Positions 54,061 through 64,000 are shown, numbered from the stretch's first letter. The stretch: DNA of 64,000 nt from Apoda limacodes (GCA_946406115.1 OX291543.1:5644501-5708500), one strand, 5' to 3'. Notes: generated by a model from the letters alone, not told the origin. A program made the numbers and translations.

Positions 54061-55438
54061 TGGAAATTCATTATAATAAAATATTATTTCCATGCAAATC
54101 CCCTAAAAACAATTCTTTTCTTCCTCCCTACTTATGTGGACAATGCCAACTTCATCACAACACCACCACCAAATTAATTAAAAAAACTGGACATGTGTTT
54201 TACCTCAACACAAGGCATCTTCAGGAGATGAAAGTTGGTCGTGCGCTATACCTTCACCAAATCTTTTTTTTGTGCACCTCCCTCCCTCCCATCTTATGTA
54301 TTAATTATATTTTTTTATCTCTACTATTATGTACCATTTCATAGAATGTGAGTTGCATGAATTCTAATGTCTTTCATGTATGAAAATTATGACTATTTAA
54401 ATTGTTAATTGTTATGTAAATTGTTAATCATTATGCATGTTAATTTAAATATGAAATAATTTGTAAATATTTGCATGCTGAAAACGGCAGAATATGATGT
54501 ACCTTAATTCAATATTATGCTATCTGTATTTTACCATATTCTAGCAAATTAAAAATTCTATACTATTCTAAAGCCAGGTCTCCTGCTCATGTCATGTCAT
54601 CATTACACAAAATCATGTTCACAAAACATTGTTTCACTACACATTTTTGTTGTTTTTGTTAATGGAAACAATGTTTTTGCTTTCCATGCCTAACGGAAAA
54701 CATCTTAAACATTTATTGTCTAGCAGTATGTGCTATGACATCACTTCTAGTCTGCATTCAACATATTGGCTGTATCACGAAAAAGCGAAGTTTTGATCAA
54801 AACTTTAGAACACATACACATGAATATACTTACATATGTTTTAGCATCATCTAGTGAAAATAGTTGAACGGTTACACATTTGTTTTTGGAAAGGATATTC
54901 AAAGTAAAGCAACTTCGGACTTGGCCATTGTTTGTGTTTCTAAATTACGTAAATGGTGGTATGGTGCGTGAGTCCGAGTCACACTTGAATTTTTAATATG
55001 ATAATAAAAGTCAGTTAATTCATTGGAATTTGTTGGTAAATCTACAAGTACAATGAAACAGTAAAACATTTTTAAATTCCATATAAAGAATGAAAAGTTT
55101 AGGAATGAAATCTTATAAATAACTTAGGAAGTATGTAACAAATACATCTAATAGAAATGTTTTTTCGTACATCGTTATTACACAAGAAAATTACAAAAGA
55201 AAAGAAAAACTCAATATTTTTTTTATACAAAACGAATTTTGCTTCTTAGCTCCTTGAATCTCACTTTATGATTTTGCTAAGCCATTATTTGTTAATATTT
55301 TTACAAAGTTGCCAGAATTTCTTGAATATAGTAACTTCAAAAAAGAGTGCAATTCAGAGAGTTTTATAGTACGGGTCCTATTGCCAGCTCTTGTATGAAG
55401 ACCATTCAGATTAGGACTAAAGCATGCAACTTGGTACA
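54061..55438. other. No gene recognised
   Basis: AT-rich. An open frame at 54060-54344 (+) has several His and Cys but matches no family. The first coding exon of KNL1 could lie in this stretch or further left, but no ATG-plus-donor of the right phase could be chosen. Confidence 0.35.
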
Positions 55439-55672
55439 GGTGTAGCCTAGGTCAAAATGATTAGATTAAGCCCGGTTCCCACCAGTTCCGCCCACAGGGG
55501 TGGGGAGGGGCGGTGTTTGAAGTACGCTCACGCCGCTCCACAAACGCGGATGTTACGTAAAAAATACTTACTTTATTAGATAAAAAAAAAATAACCAGAT
55601 AGCGTAGGTATTTAGCTTTATGAAAATATATATTTTAAATATACTTATTTTACGAAAACTGCCAGATAAAAA

Positions 55673-55880
55673 TTATGAAAACACCTTGCGTTTTTGTTTT
55701 GCTACAAATGGCAGCAAGCAGACGACATCAACACTTGAAGAGCACTCGTCAACTCTAGGTAGGCCAGAATTCCAAGCGTCGAAAGCAGTCTTTTTGCCTC
55801 CTCCGAGGATCGCAGACACAGTGTAGCATCCAGTAAATGCGTGAAATAGGGGCAGTACATTATAATTTACAGGTTTCGAC
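55673..55880 (-). pseudogene. Fragment of HAFTGC-motif family, minus strand
   Basis: The minus frame encodes NVLPLFHAFTGCYTVS followed by AILGGGKKTAFDAWNSGLP. I recognise the LPxFHAFTGCDTVSxFxGxGKKTAWxxW motif of a family of uncharacterised proteins with many copies in invertebrates. The Asp of TGCDTV is Tyr here. It is the downstream part of the protein, and it lies on the opposite strand from the upstream part at 55921-56304, so one of the two has been inverted. Confidence 0.55.
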
Positions 55881-55920
55881 AAAAATTTTGATGAATATGC
55901 TATTGGCCATATGTTAAACA

Positions 55921-56304
55921 ATGGTAAAAACCTTTGAAGAATATGCAGACATAGTTTATATTCTCTTTTTTTGGAGAGAGCTATCGAACTCGACGGGGCT
56001 AAACATCGTGTGGGATAAATATGACGAAAACAGCTTAAAAAACATAACACAACAAAAATGTGGTACTGGTGATCGTTCACGGGTGAACCTCAACACCAAA
56101 ATCCCTAAGAACTGGGCTAACTTTCTTTGGGATGGAGCCAATAAACAAGAGCTGTTCCATTTGCTCAGCGTTCGTTGTCAGGCTATGGAAATACAGGAAA
56201 CCAAGGAATTAAACATTACAGATGGTGATCTTGTACTTAGCAACAAAGACCGAGCCAATTTGAGCATAATGTATGTAATAAGTATATATGTTATATATTT
56301 TTAA
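55921..56304 (+). pseudogene. Fragment of the same family, + strand
   Basis: The 127-codon frame encodes KTFEEYADIVYILFFWREL, GLNIVWDKYDENSLKNITQQ, TKIPKNWANFLWDGANKQEL and FHLLSVRC. This corresponds to the TFDEYA..., DIVWDxYxxxSLK, LPxNWxxFLRxxxNKxELFxFLS blocks that precede the HAFTGC block in the same family. The frame is clean in this stretch but ends in non-matching sequence (IMYVISIYVIYF). Function unknown. The carriage inside long terminal repeats suggests a transposon protein or a captured fragment. Confidence 0.55.
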
Positions 56305-57040
56305 AAACTAGAATAGCTATGTTAATCCCCAGTTTATTTTTATTTTTTTCATAATTAACTAATTTCTAAGTGCCATGTAACCAAACCAAAAAATAATACT
56401 TTTGACTTTTAGTTTTCCTAAAAAAAAAATATATTTTTAATATTAAGGTATTAAAATTTTCTCTCTGCCACATCCTTTAATTATACGACAATGACACCAA
56501 AGACGGTCTTTGGTGAAATCACGACGCGTTAACGATGACTCTTTGACCTAAGGTGCTCGCTGCCGTTCGTAGCAAAACGAAAACGCAAGGTGTTTTCATT
56601 ATTTATATCTGGCCGTTTTCGTGAAATAAGTGTATTTGAAATCCTTTATAAAGTAAGTATTTTTACGTTACATCCGCTGAAAGAGAAAATTATTTGCAGT
56701 TATTTTCAGTTTTTAACTAAAATTTCCATTTTTATGTACGGAAAGGTATTATATAATTATCAAATATGCTTTCCTCATCCTTCATTGACGAAGGTGACAC
56801 CGAAGACGGCCCGTGGTGCAATCTGGGATCAGACGATTTTTTTGTTAGCGGAGCGGCGTGAGGGTACTTCCACCACCCCCCCTCCCCACCCCCGTGGGCG
56901 GAATTGGTGGGAACCGGGCTTAATCTAACAATTTTGACCTAGGCTACACCCGGACTATTAATGGAAAAGGCACATCAATTTTGCTTGGAATAATTTTAGG
57001 GTGTTCACTGTTAAAAACATGTATTGTTGTTATATTGCAG

Positions 57041-57178
57041 GAGAAAACGCCGTTCGTCGATACTAAAGAGCCAAAAGGCTCAACGGACACCATTTTCGGA
57101 GTTAGAGTTTAACGTGACCACTCCGACGGACCACGGCAAAAGTCGCAGGGTTAGCTTCTCAAACCGTACTGACTTTGC
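57041..57178 (+). CDS. Knl1: KNL1 exon with both PP1-docking motifs
   Basis: A TTGCAG acceptor at 57035-57040 and a GTAAGT donor at 57179 bound a 138-nt exon. It begins with the third base of a split codon and encodes RKRRSSILKSQKAQRTPFSE, then about 13 residues, then GKSRRVSFSNRTDFA. SILK and RVSF are the two protein phosphatase 1 docking motifs at the N-terminus of KNL1, in the right order and about 35 residues apart, close to the vertebrate layout (RRRHSSILK ... RRVSF). The exon ends in phase 2 and joins exactly to the next exon (A-EFATNEATTTW). KNL1 is the kinetochore scaffold that recruits BUB1-BUB3 and PP1 in the spindle checkpoint. Aurora B sites would be the Ser residues of SSILK and RRVSF. 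The upstream coding exon is not identified. Confidence 0.9.
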
Positions 57179-57764
57179 GTAAGTATTTTTTCTTGTTTTA
57201 TTTACGGTTCAGTACGTCCGCATCAAAAAATCGAGCCTTTATAGGATCACTCGTATGTCTGACTATCTGTCCTGTCTGTCGTTTGTCGCAGTCGATTTGC
57301 TCCGAATCTACACTGGAATGATTAAGTAGAAATTTACATAACTACCTATATAAGAGTGATCCTATTAGTGATTCCGTTTTTTTGATTCGGACCTACGGAA
57401 CCCTAAAAACGGTGTAGGGCTCTGGCTATAATTGTGGATAATTTATCATTCCACATATATTGATTTGCTTACATTTTTAATAATTTACAACATTTCTTAA
57501 AAATCAAAATGAACAAACCTAGTTTCCAGTTCCAGCTGTGGAAACTTTTTACAATATCTAAAACACTTCCAAAAATTGGACTAAGTTTAGGGGTCAGAAA
57601 ACGTTATCGCCATTTTTATTAACATATTTTTTTCACAGTCCTACACCAAGTAGTTTTATTTATATAAAATAGTGGACTTCGGCATAGCCTTAGGTAAATG
57701 CTTGTGAATGTGGTTGGGTCTGCTGAACTTACACACTCATGCAGAATAGACTGTAATATACTTT

Positions 57765-58412
57765 GCACACCAAATGTGTGTGTTCTACCCAGAGGCGGCT
57801 TGTGACAATTTTTAATGGGTGGGTTTGGTAGTATCTAAATGAACACCTGCGTCGTAATGGTCTTCACAGCAATATACTCTTTTTTTATAGGAACTCATCC
57901 CTTCTCTTGACTGGCCCTTTTTCTTTCTCGCTCAGTCTCAGTGCAAAGCAATTCCATACCAAATCTTGCGTTAACTGTGTGTGTACAGAATGTTTTTAGT
58001 GGAACGCTATGTTAACATAAAGAGAAATTGGAGCAAAATAATTATTCTAAGTAAAATCTAAAAACATATTATTTATTAAGTAGATAAAATTTTATTTATG
58101 GAAGTGTGCTGCACCAACGGTCCTTAGGGGCAGCCGCCTCTGGTTCTACGGCTTGTATTATGGGAGTTCTGAGGAATTGTTCAAAATAATGCCTATGGCT
58201 ACTTTCTACCATCGGCAAGGAATTCATCCTCACATCTTAGAACCTAAATGGTTACTTACAAACAGTGCGGTTTTAGAGAAATTTCCTCCTGCAAATGCTT
58301 AGGTTGTGGATGGAGCTCCCTGCCAAGGTTATCTCTAAGAACTACAGTATGGATTTTCTAAAGAGAATTTATTAGATTTTTGAAGGGTCAGCAACGCTTG
58401 AGTGATGCCCCA
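57765..58412 (+). mobile_element. LINE 3' segment, + strand, in KNL1 intron
   Basis: TGTGTGTGTTCTACC at 57775-57789 continues, after a nested MITE, as CTTGTATTATGGGAGTTCTG and on through GAGGAATTGTTCAAAATAAT to AAGGGTCAGCAACGCTTGAG. It corresponds to the C-terminal codons and the start of the tail of the main LINE family. It stops at 58412 without poly(A) and abuts the minus-strand piece that holds the directly upstream part. Confidence 0.7.
57790..58142. mobile_element. 353-bp hAT-like MITE with 8-bp target duplication
   Basis: CAGAGGCGGCT at 57790 pairs with AGCCGCCTCTG ending at 58142. GTTCTACC (57782-57789) and GTTCTACG (58143-58150) flank it, 7 of 8 identical. Removing the insert restores the LINE text GTTCTACCGCTTGTA. 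An 8-bp duplication and a short CAGxGGCGGC-type terminus are typical of hAT elements. No transposase inside. Confidence 0.8.
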
Positions 58413-59222
58413 GTTGTCAGCTCGTCGACGATTTTCTGAGCTCGTCGTTGAATCAAGTCAAAAGGGCCAAGCTGGTATCCGGGTGCACCCTCCCATACAT
58501 GGCAGCAATACTCTATGGAGTTGGACTTGCGACTTGTAAAGCAGCTACCTCTGCCCCGACGTGAAGTACTGCCTCGCTCTGTTGAGTACACCTAGTTTTT
58601 TGGATGCCAGCTTCACCTTGCCTTGTAAATGATCCCGGAACTGAACATCGCTGGAAATGTCAACACCAAGGATCCCAATGCTCTTGGAGATGGAAAGGGG
58701 AGTGTTCTGGAACTGTGGGACTACAGTGAATGGGGTTATCTTAGCGGTGAAAGACTTGTGTCTTTGTAGGGTTGAATCGGACCAAGTTTACCCGTCCCCA
58801 GTCAGAGACCTTGGACAGTGTGGTCACGATTTGAGACACAAGTTCTCCGCGGTTTTCCTCCACAACGGAACGAGGGATGTTTGCACGACCCATGTAATAA
58901 GCGTCTCCAGTACTGTCATCTGCATAGCAATGCATGTTGTCGATGTCCAACATGTCATTGATATGCAGTAGAAATAGCGTAAGAGACAGCACCGAGCCTT
59001 GCGGGACACCAGCATTAATGTCCATGCTACCAGAGCAACTACCGTCAACTAAGGTTCGTATGCGTCTGACGGACAAAAAGCTAGTTACCCATTTGCACAC
59101 ACCCTCGGGCACTCCGTAAGCTGGCAACTTCGATAGCAGACCCCGGTGCCAGACCCAATCGAACGCCTTCGCTATGTCCAGGCTACATGCCACTGCCTCC
59201 CCCTGACTCTCTAAGGCTAGTG
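58413..59222 (-). pseudogene. LINE RT segment, minus strand, in KNL1 intron
   Basis: From right to left: LDIAKAFDWVWHRGLLSKLP, INAGVPQGSVLSLTLFLLHI, HCYADDST (catalytic pair intact), LVRFNPTKTQV, a frameshift, then EYCCHVWEGAPGYQLGPFDL and RRAQKIVDELTTG. It stops at about 58413, where the inverted 3' segment of the same element begins. 5' truncated at about 59222. The two segments are adjacent parts of one element in opposite orientations, which indicates a local inversion. Confidence 0.8.
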
Positions 59223-59524
59223 CCTAGCGGTGTGTTAGATACACTTAACATATACATATACCTTTTGAATGGGAAATTAAAAAGTAGATATCCTATGGCT
59301 ATCACTTCGTTTTTGTTTAGGGTTATTTATGACTTCTGTTCAATTATTTCGGGTCCTAAGGGTTGTAGCGTGACATTCAATAACTTATAGCCATTCTTAG
59401 AAGTGGGTTATCAAAAACAAGAATTATTTATATCTGACCAGTAGTTCTAGAGATTAGCGCGTTCAAACAAGAAACAAATTCTGTAGCTGTTTTGTATAAA
59501 GTAGTATAGATTGCTATTTATCAT

Positions 59525-60965
59525 TGTCGCAACATCGAATTCATGTATTGTATGAAATGCCAAGTTTTGCTTTTATGAGATTCTTTTTAGCCATTGTTAT
59601 TATATATATATATATATACAACTCCTAGTGACTTATAAAGTCCTAGTACATCAATCTCATAAACACACAAAATCTCCATAGAAGTAAGAAATACAATATA
59701 AATATACATACATAGAAATAATCTATCTTCGTTTATGACTGAAGGTTAGAGTCTTAGAAGAATATATATTATACATGCCATATCTATGGCTGTATCATTA
59801 ATATAAATAAAAACTAAGGTTAATCTTTGCTATGAAAATATATATTAATATATATATAAATAAATTATTATATATTTTTTGAATACAATAAATTCCGGCA
59901 ACTACTTAAATATAAAAAAAGGGTTTATCAGGTAACCAAATCGCCGAAATCTTAAGTTTTATTTTTTATGTATTCAAAATATAGAGTAATATTTACGGAA
60001 CATCGGAATTTCCTCAAAGTTGATTTTGTATAAAAAAATTTTTCGGCGTTAATATGTTCTTCGCCATTCAAGCTATCCTTGCAACAAAAATCAAGTAATC
60101 TCATAGCTCTTGCGACCTATAGAAACAACGCCTCGCAGTTTTACCCGCGAAAGATATTTCCGTGGGAACTCTCGATCGGGATAAACAGTGTCCTATGTCC
60201 TCTCGGTTCACCAACTATGTCTGTGGCAATTACAGCTTCTTCAGCACTGTCGCAACATCGAATTCATGTATTGTATGAAATGCCAAGTTTTGCTTTTATG
60301 AGATTCTTTTTAGCCATTGTTATTATATATATATATATATACAACTCCTAGTGACTTATAAAGTCCTAGTACATCAATCTCATAAACACACAAAATCTCC
60401 ATAGAAGTAAGAAATACAATATAAATATACATACATAGAAATAATCTATCTTCGTTTATGACTGAAGGTTAGAGTCTTAGAAGAATATATATTATACATG
60501 CCATATCTATGGCTGTATCATCAATATAAATAAAAACCAAGGTTAATCTTTGCTATGAAAATATATATTAATATATATATAAATAAATTATTATATATTT
60601 TTTGAATACAATAAATTCCGGCAACTTTACGTAAATATAAAAAAAGGGTTTATCAGGTAACCAAATCGCCGAAATCTTAAGTTTTATTTTTTATGTATTC
60701 AAAATATAGAGTAATATTTACGGAACATCGGAATTTTCTCAAAGTTGATTTTGTATAAAAAAATTTTTCGGCGTTAATATGTTTTTCGCCATTCAAGCTA
60801 TCCTTGCAACAAAAATCAAGTAATCTCATAGCTCTTGCGACCTATAGAAACAACGCTTCGCAGTTTTACTCGCGAAAGATATTTCCGTGGGAACTCTCGA
60901 TCGGGATCAACAGTATCCTATGTTCTCTCGGTTCACCAACTATGTCTGTGGCAATTACAGCTCCG
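59525..60965. repeat. Tandem duplication, period 723 bp
   Basis: TGTCGCAACATCGAATTCAT occurs at 59525 and again at 60248, and the two units stay collinear to their ends (CAATTACAGCT at about 60236 and 60961). Visible differences are few: CTAAGG versus CCAAGG, a 3-bp indel after CGGCAAC, and several single changes near the end. The unit includes (AT)n runs and text such as CGTGGGAACTCTCGATCGGG resembling the non-coding part of insect transposons. The short open frame spanning the junction (60079-60351 +) is not a gene. Confidence 0.9.
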
Positions 60966-61150
60966 GTGCGACTCTAAAGTCTAGTAGACTTTTGCATTTA
61001 TATATTAGTTAGATAGAATTAACTAATCAAGACTGACTATAACTGATAGTTACCACCTTACTAGTACTAAATTTTGTGATTCAATCGACTTTATTAGATC
61101 AATTACTTTGGTAAGTTACAAAATTATTAAATTTATATTTTTTTTTACAG

Positions 61151-64000
61151 GGAATTTGCTACGAACGAAGCAACAACTACTTGGAAAAAATTTTACGAGA
61201 AGCACAATAAATCATTAGAGACTTCAGGTAATGACTTGGGCATAAATACCAAACAGCCTATTGGACACATAGGCAGTAGTAGAATGTTTGAACAGCAGTT
61301 CCAGGAAATCGAAGTGGATTTTGGTAATCCAAAAAGCTTAACCCTTAACACATCACTCAGTAATGTAAATTTGGTGCAGCAGTTATCACTGCTTGATTCT
61401 CCTGAAGATGGCCAAAGACTGCTGGCACCTCAAAATAATTATGATTTAAGTTCCTTTACCGATCATCAAAGCAAGATTTTTGGCAATGATCTTACTAATC
61501 CTGTTATAACAGAAATTTCAGAAAAAATAAATATTAATTTCTCAGCTGTGCAACCTTTGTGCTCTGAGGAAAAAGATGATTTAGATGAGATAGAAAAAGA
61601 TATTCAACGAGCTCAGACTAATGTACCATGCCATGGGCCTTCTAGAGCAACTAGAGATTTTTCACAATACATTGAAGTAGATCTAAATTTGACCAGCTGT
61701 CCTGTTATCAATGATGAATCAGATATGTCTATCACAGATAGCATACATAATCCTAAAGTGCAAGAGAACAAAAGTAATCTCTCTATCAAAAATATTTGTA
61801 GGTCCTTAAGTAAAGATTGGGTAGCTGACAAAGAAAACATCGTTATAAACCCTTACATTGCTCCACCAGAAACTGACAACTTTGCTTTAAACGAGAATTC
61901 TAATGAAGTACTTGTATTTGATGGAAAAAGATTAACAATCCAGTGTGATAAGAAAGATCCGATGATAACTTATAATGATAATGAAAAAAACAATTATCGA
62001 CAAACTCTATTGCCTGACTTTCCTATGGACCAAACGCCTAAACGAAAGACTATAGTCCTGAATCTAGATGATGATCTGCCTAATTTAGTAGCCAACACGC
62101 AAAAAAGTAACATTCAAGCTTATTCAAATAATTTAGAAATTAATGATGATATATGTAATGAACCCCATAAAAAAATTATAAATCATCTTCAAGGACCTGG
62201 AATAAACAAAACAGTTTTGTATGAAAACGATGTGACAAATATGTCTATTACCCAAGGTGCTTCAAGCAACATTATGTCACAAAATAATAGGGTTATGGAT
62301 TTTCAATTTCCGGGAGATTGTATACTGCATGCAAATGATACAGGAAATATCTCAATGACACAAGCTTTACCTACAAATATTTTGTTACAAAATATAGAGA
62401 AAATCCCTAAAAGAAGGCAAACCATTCTGTATGAAAAAGGTAATGATGATATATCTTTGACCCAAGTGTTTCCAGACAATGTTATACTGACGGAAAAGAT
62501 AGATATGAGCGCAGAAGCAAAATCAATAAAGAATACCATCGTTTTTGCAAATGAGTCTGACAACATTTCAATGACACAAGCTTTACCCACAAATTTTATT
62601 TTATCTGAAAATATAGTTAGTGCTCAGAGAAGACAGACGATATTATACGATACAGAAATAGGCGACATTTCCCTGACACAAGCTTTGCCTGGCAACATAG
62701 TATCAGATAAGCCAGAAGCAATTTGTGAACCTAGCAAGGTGAAAAATGTTGCAGGTTATACAAATAACCCTGGAAACATTCCTTTGGCAGAAGAGGTCTC
62801 TATAACTAACAGTTTTTGTGATGAAAAGGCTATCCCACATACAGAGAGAGGGCTGTCAATATTATATGAAAAAGGAACAGGTGACGTGTCTCTGACACAA
62901 GCTATAACAGGAAATGTAATATTAGAAAAAACAACTATGGGTTGTGAGATAAATAGCATAAAAGATAATACAAATGATGCAAATAACACGGAAAACGTTT
63001 CTATGTCAGAAAATAAAAAACCATTTAGTGAACCAAGTAATATGAAAGATACGGTTTATGCACGCCACAGTGAAGATATTTCTATGATGGAAACAATAGC
63101 TACAAATATAGTTTTAGAAAAACCAGGTGCTCATAGTAAAACAAGTACAATAGGAGATAATACGGTTTATGAAAATGACGCAGAAAAAAATTCTATTACA
63201 CATGCCGTGCCTACTAATATTATTTTGCATGATAAAAATCCAATTCCCCAGGGAAGTCAGACAATATTCAATATAAGAGATACTAACAGTGCATCTTTGA
63301 CTCAGGTTACAGAAGTAATTACATTAACAGAAAACCCAAAACCGCATATTGAAACGCTTCTCGCACCTGAAACAAACAAAACAGTGTTATATAAAAATGA
63401 TATGACAAACATTTCTATCACCCAAGGTGCTTCTGCTAACATTGTGCTGCTAAATAATAGGTATATGGATATTCAAAACTCAAGAGATTCTACTATATAT
63501 GCAAATGATACGGGAAATGTTTCAATGACACAAGCTTTGCCTACGAACATTATGTCACAAAATATAGAGAAAGTTCCGAAAAGAAGACAAACCATATTGT
63601 ATGAAAAAGATAATGATGATATATCTGTAACTCAAGTTTTTCCAGACAATATTATACTGATGGAAAAAATAGATATGAGCAAAGAAGGTAAAGCAATAAA
63701 GGATGCTACAGTTTTTGCAAGTGACACTGAAAACATTTCTATGACACAAGCTATATCTACAAATTTATTTTTGTCTGAAAATATAGTGAATACTCAGAAG
63801 ACAACTTTATACGTTAAAGAAATATGCGACGGATCCCTGACACAAGCTATGCCAGGTAACATAATATCAGATAAACTAGAGGAAAGTAGTGAAGCTATCA
63901 AGACAAAAAATATGTCAGGATATTTAAAAGATGATGGAAACATTTATTTCACTGAAGTGTTGCCTACAAATAATAGTTCTTGTGATAAAATGGATATTCA
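61151..64000 (+). CDS. Knl1: KNL1 large exon with MELT-like repeat array (runs off the window)
   Basis: Open from the acceptor at 61150 to the window end, about 950 codons with no stop. The first 350 residues are hydrophilic and acidic, with early MELT-like sites (VDLNLTS; SDMSITDS at about 61720) and a KRKTIVLNLDDD motif. From about 62210 a repeat of 34-38 residues recurs: T-(I/V)-x-Y or T-(I/V)-F, a 6-8 residue acidic spacer, then (I/V/M)-S-(M/L/I/V)-T-Q, then usually x-x-x-N-(I/V). Examples are MSITQG (62241), ISMTQA (62349), ISLTQV (62451), ISMTQA (62565), ISLTQA (62667) and VSLTQA (62886). Some units have decayed (IPLAEE, VSMSEN, ISMMET). In KNL1 these motifs, phosphorylated on Thr by MPS1 or PLK1, bind BUB3. 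Canonical MELT has Glu/Asp where Ser stands here. The coiled-coil and RWD C-terminus would lie beyond the window. Confidence 0.88.
62205..64000 (+). repeat. Intragenic tandem duplication, period 1170 nt
   Basis: Five successive MELT-like units recur in the same order and with matching residues: MSITQGASSNI / ISITQGASANI (62241, 63411), ISMT / VSMT (62349, 63519), ISLTQVFPDN / ISVTQVFPDN (62451, 63621), ISMT (62565, 63735), ISLT / GSLT (62667, 63831). The first four pairs are exactly 1170 nt apart; the fifth and a sixth (62778, 63942) are 1164 nt apart because of a two-codon loss. The unit holds about 11 repeats. The second copy is cut by the window end. Confidence 0.9.

Larger units (their letters stand above)
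55439..56950. mobile_element. 1.5-kb TIR element with inverted coding pieces
   Basis: The left end GGTGTAGCCTAGGTCAAAAT continues with TTAGATTAAGCCCGGTTCCC and is matched by the reverse complement of 56848-56950 over about 100 bp. The arms contain CCCACAGGGGTGGGGAGGGG and, at the inner edge, CGCCGCTCC. Inside each arm a second pair is visible (CAAAGACGGTCTTTGGTG; CGAAGACGGCCCGTGGTG). Flanks show no clear target duplication. The right end lies 90 bp before a KNL1 exon. Confidence 0.8.
57179..61150 (+). other. KNL1 intron, 3972 bp, filled with repeats
   Basis: The intron has GTAAGT at its start and TTTTTTACAG at its end. It contains a dispersed-repeat fragment (57200-57420), LINE pieces in two orientations with a nested MITE (57765-59220), and a 723-bp tandem duplication (59525-60965). 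No further coding exon is needed, because phases match across it. Confidence 0.8.

Noticed and set aside
58165..58420. Twin-priming (5' inversion) as the origin of the opposed LINE pieces in the KNL1 intron
   Set aside because: Twin priming joins the upstream edges of the two pieces and leaves the poly(A) outside. Here the downstream edges meet and no poly(A) is present.
59187..59390. Small + strand gene
   Set aside because: Starts inside the antisense of the LINE RT and continues into non-coding intron sequence; no family features.
1..64000. CRISPR arrays, operons, tRNA and rRNA genes
   Set aside because: No regularly spaced short repeats, no tRNA-like cloverleaf with conserved arms and no rRNA sequence were seen; the window has the features of an insect nuclear genome.

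Overview
The window looks like transposon-rich nuclear DNA of a lepidopteran insect. It is AT-rich, has introns with GT-AG ends, carries non-LTR retrotransposons with a 3' tail that is very common in moths and butterflies, and contains many insect-type cut-and-paste elements. There are no bacterial signals, and no rRNA, tRNA or CRISPR array was seen. Family names come from reading translations by eye; no database search was possible.

One host gene is well supported, at the right end on the + strand. It is the 5' part of the kinetochore scaffold KNL1 (Spc105 family). A 138-nt exon (57041-57178) encodes both PP1-docking motifs, SSILK and RRVSF. A 3.97-kb intron follows, then an exon (61151 to the window end) open for about 950 codons. 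That exon carries a long array of MELT-like repeats in which the usual acidic residue is replaced by serine. The array contains a tandem duplication with a period of exactly 1170 nt. The first coding exon was not identified. A degenerate UDP-glycosyltransferase gene with two recognisable exons lies on the minus strand at 17.3-18.0 kb.

The rest is mostly dead or dying mobile DNA. 0-10.8 kb: pogo/Tigger-like elements (pipsqueak HTH, CENP-B HTH, DDE domain, sometimes a C-terminal zinc finger), nested and broken, all on the minus strand. 10.8-16.1 kb: a Helitron-like end, a Ty3/gypsy integrase remnant, a long-TIR element with a second repeat inside it, and a fragment of an uncharacterised multicopy insect family. 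17-23 kb: the UGT pseudogene, a tyrosine-recombinase element, a second Helitron-like end and an orphan candidate exon. 23.2-26.4 kb: the best-preserved pogo-like element, with matching ends and TA target duplications. 27.5-32.4 kb: several copies of one non-LTR retrotransposon, the longest at 29.6-32.4 kb. 33.4-38.3 kb: a MITE, a + strand pogo remnant, another uncharacterised family and a gag-like fragment. 38.6-46.0 kb: a long minus-strand LINE copy, another pogo-like element and LINE deletion derivatives. 47.3-52.6 kb: an RTE-type LINE, an uncharacterised multicopy gene and a piggyBac relic. 53-57 kb: LINE debris and a 1.5-kb TIR element ending 90 bp before the KNL1 exon.

Two signals deserve most attention. 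One is the serine-type MELT array with its 390-residue tandem duplication. The other is a set of pogo-like elements that share related ends, C-terminal zinc fingers and a hairpin of end-like sequence just upstream of the transposase start.
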